Both the position numbers and the translations under genes were made by a program. A DNA stretch of 33,219 nt from an uncultured Erysipelotrichaceae bacterium. GTDB lineage: Bacteria > Bacillota_I > Bacilli_A > RF39 > UBA660. Location of the stretch: contig CACXJP010000014.1 of assembly GCA_902768065.1 (NCBI GenBank), forward strand, positions 1 to 33,219. Direction: 5' to 3'. Positions 1-8,183 of the stretch are shown one piece after another (position 1 is the first letter of the stretch; every line of letters begins with the position of its first letter). The notes under the pieces were generated by a model. It did not search any database, had not been told where the DNA came from, and worked only from the letters and a program-made list of their open reading frames with translations.

Positions 1-1604
1 ACTTTCTTTTCATAAGGTTCATTTATTGAGAAATGGAATTCCTTAATATCCTCATGTTCTTCTAATTCAAGATTAACTTTCATAGCTTGAATAATATCTT
101 TTTTACTTGATGTATTTGGGACATAATCCCATAATACCATTCTTGCTCTTTCATCATATATCATTTGGCCAGAACCTTGTAAGAATAATTGTTGAATATT
201 GACAAGGTCAGCTTCATTACTACTTAAGCTCTTCTTAATAATATCTTTACCAACATCATAGAAAGATAAGATTTGTTTAGTAGTTAAGTTAGTGTCTAAA
301 CTATTAGAAACAGTATCTAAAATACTCATAAATGTTTTTAAATCATTTATATCTTTCATCTTATTTACAAGAGCCATAATTATTTCTTGTTGATGTTTAG
401 CTCTTCCGAAATCTCCATCAGCAAGTTGTTTTCTGTTTCTTGCAAATACAAGTGCTTGTTCACCATTAAGTGTTTGATGACCTTCGTGAATACATATTTG
501 ATCTCCTCTTGAAGAATCATCAGTACATAATTCTTTAGGAACATCAACTTCAACACCACCGACAGCATCAACAAGCTTTACAAGACCCTTAAAATTAATC
601 TTAGCATAATAATCAATATTAACATCAAAATAATCTTCAATAGTATTAATCATACAATCATTACCATATGCAGCAGCATGTGTAATTTTATTCTCAGGTT
701 TACCACTCCAACAAGCTATTGGAACATAGCTATCTCTTGGTATAGATAACATTGTAGCATTTAATGTTTTAGGATTAAATGTAATAAGAATTAATGTATC
801 ACCATTAGCAATAGCATTCTTAGTAAGAACTTCATCAGTTGAATCAATACCCATTAAAAGAATTGTAAATGGTTCTGTAATACTTTTTCCAGTAGAAGCG
901 GTTTCAACTTTAGAGGTTGAAGATTTCTTCATTGATTTACTTTTCTTAGCAATTATCTTAGTATCATTTTCAATATTTTCATAACCTGTGATTCCACTAA
1001 ACATAGAAACATAGTTACTAGTAATAAATGAACCATCAATTTCACCAGCATATAAATCAACAATCATAGAAGTATAGTCATCATAACTAACTATTTCATT
1101 ATCATCCTGTAGATTATTTTCCTTTATCATTTCTTGAGGAATAATATATCCATCAGGACTTTTTTTATCACTTAATATACCAAGTTTCATATCAGAAACA
1201 TCATTCATATCTTTAGCAGTATTACTGTTCATAGTGATTAAGTAAGAAGTATAAGTAACAGTTGTTTTATTTACTCCATTAATTTTTCCGTAAATATCAA
1301 GTGTGTAATAACCAATAAAGCCACATACAATTGAATATATAAGTAGAGTAAATATGAAAAGTTTTTTCTTTGGCTTTTTATTTTTCCTTGCTTTTCCCTT
1401 AATCATTCTTCTTGTTTTAAATATTAATCTTATATCATTCGCAACAATTAATCCCATAATGATATATCTTATTAAACTTTCTATACCTTCATATAAAAAT
1501 ATACCATAAACAAGTGCACCACTTGTAATTAATGATGTAATTAAAAATAGAATTATAAATATATTTGATATAGTACCTTTCTTTTCTTTAGACTCTTTAG
1601 CCAT
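1..1604 (-). CDS. LCP-family (LytR-CpsA-Psr) wall glycopolymer ligase, 3' end cut by window
   Basis: The reading frame is open from the ATG at 1604 to the window edge (534 full codons, no stop), so the C-terminus is missing. AGGAGG lies just upstream of the ATG. The N-terminus has about three membrane segments (roughly residues 10-30, 35-60 and 85-105). A soluble region of about residues 110-220 follows, and then the LCP catalytic domain from about residue 240. Visible LCP motifs are LLMGIDSTDE, LSIPRDSYV (the conserved Arg), NKITHAAAYG, VDAVGGVEVDV and GEQALVFARNR. LCP enzymes transfer lipid-linked glycopolymers (teichoic acid, capsule, secondary wall polymer) to peptidoglycan on the outer face of the membrane. 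The region before the catalytic domain (SDMKLGIL, then a Tyr/Asp stretch, then LYAGEIDGSF) resembles a solute-binding-protein lobe. It has its own sigma-A promoter and is divergent from the glucosaminidase gene. The family is clear; the substrate is inferred. Confidence 0.9.
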   Translation of the reverse strand, partial: MAKESKEKKGTISNIFIILFLITSLITSGALVYGIFLYEGIESLIRYIIMGLIVANDIRLIFKTRRMIKGKARKNKKPKKKLFIFTLLIYSIVCGFIGYYTLDIYGKINGVNKTTVTYTSYLITMNSNTAKDMNDVSDMKLGILSDKKSPDGYIIPQEMIKENNLQDDNEIVSYDDYTSMIVDLYAGEIDGSFITSNYVSMFSGITGYENIENDTKIIAKKSKSMKKSSTSKVETASTGKSITEPFTILLMGIDSTDEVLTKNAIANGDTLILITFNPKTLNATMLSIPRDSYVPIACWSGKPENKITHAAAYGNDCMINTIEDYFDVNIDYYAKINFKGLVKLVDAVGGVEVDVPKELCTDDSSRGDQICIHEGHQTLNGEQALVFARNRKQLADGDFGRAKHQQEIIMALVNKMKDINDLKTFMSILDTVSNSLDTNLTTKQILSFYDVGKDIIKKSLSSNEADLVNIQQLFLQGSGQMIYDERARMVLWDYVPNTSSKKDIIQAMKVNLELEEHEDIKEFHFSINEPYEKK

Positions 1605-1634
1605 AACCATCCTCCTATAAATATATTCTCTATA

Positions 1635-1663
1635 ATTATACCCAATTCTAAGACTTTTATCAA
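1635..1663 (-). promoter_or_regulatory. Sigma-A promoter of the LCP gene
   Basis: On the minus strand TTGATA (1658-1663) and TATAAT (1635-1640) are separated by exactly 17 bases. This gives a short leader before the AGGAGG site and the ATG at 1604. Confidence 0.75.
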
Positions 1664-1709
1664 GTTAAGAAGAATTCAAAATAAATATATCCTTATTTAT
1701 ACATTTTTG

Positions 1710-1736
1710 TTTACTGTAAAAAAACGTAAATTTACG
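1710..1736. promoter_or_regulatory. Two adjacent palindromes in divergent intergenic region (candidate operator)
   Basis: TTTAC-T-GTAAA (1710-1720) is followed four bases later by the perfect palindrome CGTAAATTTACG (1725-1736). Both are built from the same GTAAA/TTTAC half-site. They lie between the LCP promoter and the glucosaminidase promoter, upstream of both -35 positions, where an activator or shared repressor could act. No regulator is identified. Confidence 0.4.
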
Positions 1737-1756
1737 GAGAATAAAATGTGAATTAT

Positions 1757-1784
1757 TTATTTACAAATCAATACTTGATATAAT
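1757..1784 (+). promoter_or_regulatory. Promoter of the glucosaminidase gene (extended -10)
   Basis: TATAAT at 1779-1784 is preceded by TG at 1776-1777, an extended -10. The -35 is weak: TTATTT at 1757-1762 with 16-base spacing is the best choice. The AAGGAGG site at 1801-1807 follows at a normal leader distance. Confidence 0.6.
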
Positions 1785-1814
1785 ATAGTTACAAGAATAT
1801 AAGGAGGTATGTAT

Positions 1815-4800
1815 ATGAAGAAAAAATTATTACTTATTACAATTATTTTTACAAGTATATTTACATTCAAAAATGTACATGCCTTTGACGTGAATAATTA
1901 TAGAAATAGAAGCCTATGTGCTAAATATGAAGTAGCAGGATTTCATGCAGATGGATATATAGACAAGGTTGGCTGTTTTAATACTCTTGGTGAAGCAAAA
2001 AATTTTATGAGAAATAATGGTGCTAGAGACCTTGCTATAATGACTAAAGTAAATGGACAAACTAAAATAGTAGATGCAAACAGAGCGTTATTAGATTTAA
2101 GCGTTAATCCAACAACATTAACATACTTCTATGAAAATAGTGAATTAACAAGTAGACAATATACCTATATGGATACAGGTTCTCTATATGGAGGAGTAGA
2201 TGGAGGTTTACTTGATTCTGGATATTCAAATGATAAAGGAGTATTCACAGCAAAAGTAAGAATAGGAAACTTTACAGGATGGATATCACAAGAAGCATAT
2301 GAAATCGTACCAGTTACTTGGTTAAAATCCTATAGTAATTATACAATAACCAATGATTACATTAGACATAACTATGTTACTAAAATCCAAAATGATTATA
2401 AATCATCAGGAGGATCAACAATAGGACCTAAACCAACAATGCTATCTACAGGAACATATTATAGTTATGATGGACATTATTTTTATAGAGATATTGAAAC
2501 ACTAACTATGGACTATAGAAATAATAATTATAACAATGCTGTTAATAAAGATAATCCATATTATAACTATTATATGTATTTATCAAATCATACAAAAACA
2601 GCGTATTCTAGTATTAATATTGATGAGTATATTAGAAATAATTTAGGATATACAAAAGATGTCTATGGACACAAAGCAGGAGAAGGAACATCACGTCTTT
2701 ATGGCTCTGGAACATTCTTCTACTATGCTCAAGAAAAATATGGAGTAAATGCACTTCTTGCTTTAAGTTTAAGTAGAAATGAGACAGGAAATGGAAGAAG
2801 TAATTTATCAATTAATAAAAATAATGGATTTGGACTTAACGCAGTAGACTCAAATCCAACTCAAGCAGCAAATTGGTATGCGACATTCCAAAGTAGTATT
2901 TTAGGATATGCTAATAAGTGGATAACTTATGGTTATGCTCATCCAAGAGATTGGAGATACTTTGGACCACAATTTGGTGATAAATGGATAGGTATGAATG
3001 TTAAGTATGCATCTGATACTTATTGGTCAGAAAAGATGGCATCAAATTATTACAATATGGATAAAGCGTTAGGATTACAAGATTATAACTATTATCAATT
3101 AGGAGTATTAAAAAGATCATCTAATGCATACTCATCTCCATCAACATCTTCAAGAACTATTTATCAATATCCAGAAGCAGAAGATGCAGTTGTAATAGTA
3201 GGGGAAACAACAAGTAATGGAGAAAAATGGTATAAAGTTATAAGTGATTTAAATATTGATTCTAATTACAATGAAATATCATCTGGACCATATAATTGGA
3301 ATGGATATGTATATGTAAAAGCAAATGACATAAGAAAAATAAATAATGGTAAAAATGGTTATATTACACCAAAAAATGTAACTGAATATGCCAATGCAAA
3401 ATATGAATATGACTTATATGACCAAGGAAATAATTTTAATCCTAGAGTAGGTATAAGTACTAAAGATACACCATATTATTATGATTCATCATTACAATCA
3501 AAGATAGGGAAGACTTTATTAAAAGATAGATATGTAATAATTTATGCAAAAGCTACACTAAATGGTAGAACAGTAGCATACCTAGTAACAAGTGATTATT
3601 TCTATAATCAAAAACACTGGGTATCAGCAGATTCAATTAAACTTACATCAACTTCATATGGTAAAGTAACAGTAGATACAAGTGATAATCAATATACATG
3701 GGTAAACTATAATACTGAAGATGCTTATTATTCAAAAATAAGTGGATTATATACATATACTTATGTACCAGTATTATCAAGTCAAAAGGTAGGCAATGAT
3801 ATTTGGTATAAAGTACCAGTATCATTAACAACAAATAGTAATGTATATGGTTATACTCTAGCAAAATACAGTAATTATATTAGAGTAGATTTATCAACAC
3901 CAGTTGTGGAAAACACTCCACCAACAATAGAGGCTGTGGATAAAACAATCTATGAAGGAGAAGAATTTGATCCTAAAAAAGATGTAAAAGCATATGACAA
4001 TGAAGATGGTAATATCACTAATAAATTACAAGTAGTAACAAATAATGTTAATACAAAACAACCTGGAAAATACAGTGTAGTATATAAAGTATTAGATTCA
4101 TCAAATGAAGTAGCTACAAAAACAATATATATAACTGTAAAAGAAAACACTGCTCCAGAGATATCAGCAAAAGATATTGAGTTAGAAGAAAATACAGAGT
4201 ATGATGCATTAAAAGATGTAAAGGCAACAGATAAAGAAGACGGAGATATTACAAAAAATATTAAAGTAAAAGAAAACACCGTAAATAATAAGACTCCAGG
4301 AACATATAAAGTAATCTATGAGGTAAAAGATTCTTTAGGAAAAACTGCTACAAAAGAAATAAAAGTTGTAGTTAAGAAGAAAGAAGAAGTAGAACAAGAA
4401 GAACCACAAGAAGAAACAAATAATGAAACAAATATTGATGATTATGATATAGATGAGCTACTTGAAAAAAACAAAGAAGGAGAGTTCTATCTTGATAATC
4501 TATCATGGAATAATAGTATTAAGAAATTTACAATAAGTGGTTATTTAATAATAAATAATGTTAATAATGTAAATAAAAAATATGCTATTATCCTAGATAA
4601 TAAAGCATCAGAAGAAACACATATGATTAATATTAATAGCTGGACAACTAATGTTCCATATAGTTTAGGAAAAGAAAATAATAATTCTTATGAAGATTCA
4701 TGGTTTAAGGGAGAAATAGATTTTAAGGATATTCCAAATGGTGATTATAATTTATACATGATCGCATATAATAATGATAATTTCACTATTCAAAATATTA

Positions 4801-5378
4801 ATAATTTCTTCAATAAAAATATCTCTAGAAGAGGGGAAGATAATAATCATGGATATAACTTCAAGGTACAACAAAGAAGTAAAACAAAAGCAATAGAATT
4901 ATCAGTAAGAGATGAATTATATACAACTAATGAAGCACCAACAACAAGAAATATGGTTAATGGTTATGATGAGATAAGCTTTAAGAATAACAAATTATAT
5001 ATTTATGCATATTCATATGACTTTGATGGTATATATGATAATAAATTAAATGTAACAAGGAAAGTTATCTTTGAAAATGTTGATAATTATAACCAAGAAG
5101 TAATTGATGTTGGAAGTACAGAAGGACCATTTGAATTAGAAACACTTGATAAGAAAGATAAAAAATATGCTTGGTATGAAAAAGAAATAGACCTATCAAA
5201 CCTAACACCAGGAAAATATAGTATTCAAGTATATACAAAAACATCAAATGCAGCGAACTACGATGAATTAACAGATGTATCAAAAAGACTAAAGAAACAA
5301 GCAACAATCAATAATAAGAAGTATACAATATCTGTTAATAGAGAAAGAAATAATAGAATAGAGCTTACAATAGAGTAA
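1815..5378 (+). CDS. Secreted GH73-type N-acetylglucosaminidase with SH3-like and DUF5011-like domains
   Basis: AAGGAGG (1801-1807) sits seven bases before the ATG at 1815. The ATG at 1809 in the same frame is too close to that site, so I start at 1815 (1187 residues). Residues 1-23 form a signal peptide ending VHA. A GH73/LytD-like glucosaminidase domain covers about residues 275-420: YGVNALLALSLSRNETGNG holds the likely catalytic Glu (about residue 323), followed by the NNGFGLNAVDS and WYATFQSSI motifs typical of the family. SH3-like segments with KWYKV-type strands follow (about 430-690). Two DUF5011/Ig-like repeats come next (about 698-775 and 776-853, each with a DNEDGNIT or DKEDGDIT motif), then an unrecognised beta-rich C-terminus. 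The enzyme should cleave glycan strands of peptidoglycan outside the cell. It is convergent with the PASTA gene. The enzyme class is well supported; the C-terminal 330 residues are unassigned. Confidence 0.85.
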   Translation: MKKKLLLITIIFTSIFTFKNVHAFDVNNYRNRSLCAKYEVAGFHADGYIDKVGCFNTLGEAKNFMRNNGARDLAIMTKVNGQTKIVDANRALLDLSVNPTTLTYFYENSELTSRQYTYMDTGSLYGGVDGGLLDSGYSNDKGVFTAKVRIGNFTGWISQEAYEIVPVTWLKSYSNYTITNDYIRHNYVTKIQNDYKSSGGSTIGPKPTMLSTGTYYSYDGHYFYRDIETLTMDYRNNNYNNAVNKDNPYYNYYMYLSNHTKTAYSSINIDEYIRNNLGYTKDVYGHKAGEGTSRLYGSGTFFYYAQEKYGVNALLALSLSRNETGNGRSNLSINKNNGFGLNAVDSNPTQAANWYATFQSSILGYANKWITYGYAHPRDWRYFGPQFGDKWIGMNVKYASDTYWSEKMASNYYNMDKALGLQDYNYYQLGVLKRSSNAYSSPSTSSRTIYQYPEAEDAVVIVGETTSNGEKWYKVISDLNIDSNYNEISSGPYNWNGYVYVKANDIRKINNGKNGYITPKNVTEYANAKYEYDLYDQGNNFNPRVGISTKDTPYYYDSSLQSKIGKTLLKDRYVIIYAKATLNGRTVAYLVTSDYFYNQKHWVSADSIKLTSTSYGKVTVDTSDNQYTWVNYNTEDAYYSKISGLYTYTYVPVLSSQKVGNDIWYKVPVSLTTNSNVYGYTLAKYSNYIRVDLSTPVVENTPPTIEAVDKTIYEGEEFDPKKDVKAYDNEDGNITNKLQVVTNNVNTKQPGKYSVVYKVLDSSNEVATKTIYITVKENTAPEISAKDIELEENTEYDALKDVKATDKEDGDITKNIKVKENTVNNKTPGTYKVIYEVKDSLGKTATKEIKVVVKKKEEVEQEEPQEETNNETNIDDYDIDELLEKNKEGEFYLDNLSWNNSIKKFTISGYLIINNVNNVNKKYAIILDNKASEETHMININSWTTNVPYSLGKENNNSYEDSWFKGEIDFKDIPNGDYNLYMIAYNNDNFTIQNINNFFNKNISRRGEDNNHGYNFKVQQRSKTKAIELSVRDELYTTNEAPTTRNMVNGYDEISFKNNKLYIYAYSYDFDGIYDNKLNVTRKVIFENVDNYNQEVIDVGSTEGPFELETLDKKDKKYAWYEKEIDLSNLTPGKYSIQVYTKTSNAANYDELTDVSKRLKKQATINNKKYTISVNRERNNRIELTIE

Positions 5379-5387
5379 GCTCTATTT
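5356..5387 (+). other. Stem-loop overlapping the glucosaminidase stop codon
   Basis: GAGCTTAC (5361-5368) pairs with GTAAGCTC (5375-5382), and the stem extends through A/T pairs to about 12 bp around a six-base loop. The TAA stop (5376-5378) lies in the 3' arm. An A-rich tract follows rather than a T-tract, so it looks like a transcript-end stabilising hairpin in front of the true terminator. Confidence 0.5.
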
Positions 5388-5397
5388 AAATGCAAAA

Positions 5398-5426
5398 AAA
5401 AATAGGTATTATAAATACCTATTTTT
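5398..5426. terminator. Bidirectional intrinsic terminator between convergent genes
   Basis: TAGGTATT (5403-5410) and AATACCTA (5414-5421) form a stem with loop ATA. An A-run on the left and a T-run on the right extend the stem and give U-tracts on both strands. The minus-strand PASTA stop codon (5425-5427) overlaps its edge. It serves both the glucosaminidase and the PASTA gene. Confidence 0.85.
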
Positions 5427-7464
5427 AATTTGCTAATACAATGGAGATACTATCACAACTAGAAACAGGTCCTCCATCAAATCCTGATACAAAGTCTGCA
5501 GGATCATAACCATCTTTATTCTGACAAGAAACATTAACAGTTAATCCAGAACATTTGCTTTGTAATGAACTTCTTAATGCACTAGCAGCAGCACTACAAG
5601 AACTATATTGCTCTATTATTGAGAATATCTGAGATGATCTTATATTACATTCGTTACATGTTTGTGTAGGTTTAGGAGGTTCCGGATTATTATTAGAACC
5701 ATTATTATTACCTGAATTGTTATTGTTATTACTATTATTATTAGAATTATTGTTGTTATTGTTGTTATTATTTGAAGAATTATCTTCCTTTCTTTTTTCT
5801 ACTTTAGTTTCTTCTTTTTTTCCATTACTCAATGTAACAGTAATAGAAGTACCACAACTGATTTCACTTCCAGAACTAATAGATTGACTTATTACTTTGT
5901 CTTTAGCTTTATCACTATTTTTGTAAACAAAGTTGTACTCTAAATTAGCTTTTTTAAGTTTAGAAATAGCATCACTTTTACTTAAACCCTTTAAATCAGG
6001 AACCTTACAATTCTTACCATCACTTATTGTAACAATAATAGCCTCATCAGTTTTAATGGTTTGTCCTTTCTTTACTGAATAACTTATTACTTCACCAGGT
6101 TTAACACTATCACTAAATTCTCTTTTAATCTCATATTTAATTTCGTATTTATCTGCCCATTCATAAAAGTCATCAACATTTTTAAAACCAGGCATTTTTA
6201 GTTTTCCTCGAGAAACTGTTACTTTAATTGTAGAACCTTGTTCTATTACATCACCAGCTTCTTTATCACAGCTTATAACATTCCCTTCTTTAACACTATC
6301 ATCATATTTATCTGTAAATTCTAACTTAACTTTATTTTTAACTGCCCACTCAGTTAATTTTGTAGTAGACATATTTTTAAAATCAGGAACTTTAATTTTA
6401 GGACCTTTACTCAAAGTAACAATTATTTCTTTATCATCAACTCTAACTGTTTCACCAGCTTTAATGCTTTGACTAATTCCAAGCCCCTTCTTTATTTTAT
6501 CTGAAAAATCATATTCAAATTTATATTTTAAATGATGCTGTCTCATATAGAATTCAATTTCAAATTTACTCTTCTTAGTAAAATCTATTAATTTAACTTC
6601 CTCAGAATTACCTTCATCTCCATATGAAAATGTCAGTTTAAGTTCATCATTTCTTTTTAAGTTACCACTTTTGTTTTGCTCAATAACTGTATCTTTCTTT
6701 TTGTCTGATTCAACAAATTCAACATTAACATTATTTAAGTAATTATTCTTAACATAATTAATTACTCTTTGATCATCCCAAGTAATCATACTAGGAACAA
6801 TTATTTCTTTTGAAGGATTAGGCCCCTCACTTACAGATACAGTAATTGAATCTATATCTTTTAAATTAGTACCAGGTTTAACATCTTGAGTTATTATACT
6901 AAACTCATCAACCATATCACTGTATTCAAAATCTTGTATAACATTAATATTATTGCCATTAGCCCATTTAACAACATCTGTTAAATTCTTTCCTCTAAAA
7001 TCTTCAATAGAATTAGCAGGAGATTTAACAATATTTAACATACTATTTAAATTATATATATAAAAACCAAGTAGAAGTAATGAACTTAATAAAATAGTTG
7101 CTTTACTTTTTCTCTTAGTAGTAAGACATACAACAAGATAAATGATTGTAAATAGAACTAATATTGAACAATTAATAAGTGAATTAAAAGTAGAATTCTT
7201 ATCAGTAATATTTATAAAGAAATAACCAAGAGAAGATAGCATTGTAATGATTATTATAAAATCAGTAAAAATATGTTTTTTATTATTTGTTTTTTTGATA
7301 GTCTTTTTATCAAACATTTCATCATCTTTAACTTCTTCTACAATAACCTCATCATCTACGTTATTTTCAGTATTCTCTTCAATTTGTTCAGTATCTTCTT
7401 TTATTTCTTCATTTGTTTCTTCAATTATTTCTTCTTGGACTTTCTTTTTCTTTTTCTTAGCCAT
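5425..7464 (-). CDS. Membrane-anchored protein with six PASTA repeats, no kinase domain
   Basis: The start is the ATG at 7464, seven bases after GGAGG (7472-7476). An in-frame TTG two codons upstream is less likely. The 679 residues run: a basic/acidic cytoplasmic head (1-62) with a Lys run; about three membrane segments (roughly 65-86, 93-115, 122-140); six consecutive PASTA-type repeats (about 153-548), each ending in a VTVS.G or VTLS.G strand and most with a VI.Q/VIS core; an Asn/Ser-rich low-complexity linker (about 563-595); and a C-terminal domain of about 80 residues with six cysteines. PASTA domains bind muropeptides or unlinked peptidoglycan and normally sit on Ser/Thr kinases or penicillin-binding proteins; neither catalytic domain is present. 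The likely role is peptidoglycan sensing or docking outside the cell (inference). The C-terminal domain is not recognised. Confidence 0.85.
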   Translation of the reverse strand: MAKKKKKKVQEEIIEETNEEIKEDTEQIEENTENNVDDEVIVEEVKDDEMFDKKTIKKTNNKKHIFTDFIIIITMLSSLGYFFINITDKNSTFNSLINCSILVLFTIIYLVVCLTTKRKSKATILLSSLLLLGFYIYNLNSMLNIVKSPANSIEDFRGKNLTDVVKWANGNNINVIQDFEYSDMVDEFSIITQDVKPGTNLKDIDSITVSVSEGPNPSKEIIVPSMITWDDQRVINYVKNNYLNNVNVEFVESDKKKDTVIEQNKSGNLKRNDELKLTFSYGDEGNSEEVKLIDFTKKSKFEIEFYMRQHHLKYKFEYDFSDKIKKGLGISQSIKAGETVRVDDKEIIVTLSKGPKIKVPDFKNMSTTKLTEWAVKNKVKLEFTDKYDDSVKEGNVISCDKEAGDVIEQGSTIKVTVSRGKLKMPGFKNVDDFYEWADKYEIKYEIKREFSDSVKPGEVISYSVKKGQTIKTDEAIIVTISDGKNCKVPDLKGLSKSDAISKLKKANLEYNFVYKNSDKAKDKVISQSISSGSEISCGTSITVTLSNGKKEETKVEKRKEDNSSNNNNNNNNNSNNNSNNNNNSGNNNGSNNNPEPPKPTQTCNECNIRSSQIFSIIEQYSSCSAAASALRSSLQSKCSGLTVNVSCQNKDGYDPADFVSGFDGGPVSSCDSISIVLAN

Positions 7465-7488
7465 ATACAAACCTCCAATCTTACTTAT

Positions 7489-7494
7489 ATTATA
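7489..7494 (-). promoter_or_regulatory. -10 element of the PASTA gene
   Basis: On the minus strand TATAAT occupies 7489-7494, upstream of the GGAGG site at 7472-7476. No good -35 is seen at 16-18 bases, so the promoter is only partly supported. Confidence 0.45.
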
Positions 7495-7542
7495 CTAAAA
7501 ATGACTCTTAAAATCTATTTATTCCAATATTCTTTACATTGT

Positions 7543-7566
7543 ACTTGACAAGTGTATAAAATACAC
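7543..7566. promoter_or_regulatory. Overlapping inverted repeats in the promoter (candidate NrtR operator)
   Basis: ACTTG-A-CAAGT (7543-7553) overlaps the -35. GTGTAT-AAA-ATACAC (7552-7566) fills the -35/-10 spacer. Both are perfect dyads placed where a bound repressor would block RNA polymerase. The second gene of the operon encodes an NrtR-like regulator, a family that commonly controls its own NAD operon. Assigning the site to NrtR is inference. Confidence 0.55.
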
Positions 7567-7573
7567 ATACAAT
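7545..7573 (+). promoter_or_regulatory. Sigma-A promoter of the NAD-salvage-type operon
   Basis: A perfect TTGACA (7545-7550) and TACAAT (7568-7573) are 17 bases apart, followed by GAGGTG and the ATG at 7593. It is one of the strongest promoters in the window by consensus match. Confidence 0.85.
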
Positions 7574-7592
7574 ATAATTGTGAGGTGATAAT

Positions 7593-8180
7593 ATGAAAAA
7601 AGTAGGAGTTTTTCTTGCAAGAATGCAACCTGTTCATAATGCTCATTTATTTTTAGTTCATAAAGCACTTGAAGAAAATGACAAAGCTTTAATTGTTCTT
7701 GGTAGTGAAAATAAAGTTGATATGTTAAGGAATCCTTATGATATTTCATTAAGAGAGGAAATGTTAAGAGAATGTTTAACAGATGAAGATAATAAGAAGT
7801 TAGAAATAGTAACTCTTCCAGATTGGTCAATGGAATCTGATAAAGAAAATGATAAAACATGGGGAAGGTATTTCTACTATAATGTTGTTTCAAGAATATT
7901 TCAGAAGAGATTTTCTCTATATTATTCTGATGATCCCAAAATATTAGATGATTGGTTTAATGATACAGAAGTAAGAGAGTTCATTACATATAGAAACTTT
8001 GAAAGAAGTAAATTATTTGAAGGATTATCTTCAACAAAGATAAGAAATGCCTTTATTAATGATGATATTGACTATATAAAAGAATACTGCCCAGAATCAG
8101 TTCAAAAAAGATTTGATTATTTAAAAAAATATTATGAAAATGTCACATTAAATCCAAAAGATGACTTTTCAATGGAGTAG
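7593..8180 (+). CDS. Nicotinamide-nucleotide adenylyltransferase, NadM type
   Basis: This is a nucleotidylyltransferase-fold protein of 195 residues. The N-terminal ARMQPVHNAHL (about residues 9-19) is a variant of the GRFQPxHxGH nucleotide-binding motif, and SSTKIR (about residues 147-152) matches the ISSTxIR signature. GSENKVDMLRNPY follows the family pattern GSAxxxxxxxNPF. NadM-type enzymes transfer AMP from ATP to NMN (or nicotinate mononucleotide) to make NAD(+) or its deamido form in the cytoplasm. It is the first gene after a strong promoter. GAGGTG lies a few bases before the ATG, and the NrtR-like gene starts three bases after its stop. The first Gly of the GRFQP motif is Ala here. 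The family is secure; preference for NMN over NaMN is not readable. Confidence 0.85.
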   Translation: MKKVGVFLARMQPVHNAHLFLVHKALEENDKALIVLGSENKVDMLRNPYDISLREEMLRECLTDEDNKKLEIVTLPDWSMESDKENDKTWGRYFYYNVVSRIFQKRFSLYYSDDPKILDDWFNDTEVREFITYRNFERSKLFEGLSSTKIRNAFINDDIDYIKEYCPESVQKRFDYLKKYYENVTLNPKDDFSME

Positions 8181-8183
8181 AGT

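Noticed and set aside
1809..1814. The ATG at 1809 as start of the glucosaminidase
   Set aside because: It is one base after the GGAGG core, too close for initiation; the ATG at 1815 has seven-base spacing.
3643..4279. Minus-strand open frames inside the glucosaminidase gene
   Set aside because: They are out-of-frame shadows of a well-supported gene, have no ribosome sites and show no domain.
5356..5387. The first hairpin after the glucosaminidase as a terminator
   Set aside because: It is followed by an A-rich tract rather than a T-run; the next hairpin (5398-5426) has the proper tracts on both strands.
7247..7548. Plus-strand open frames rich in Phe/Ser at the start of the PASTA gene
   Set aside because: They are the complement of the Lys/Glu-rich N-terminus of the PASTA protein; the composition is an artefact of that sequence.
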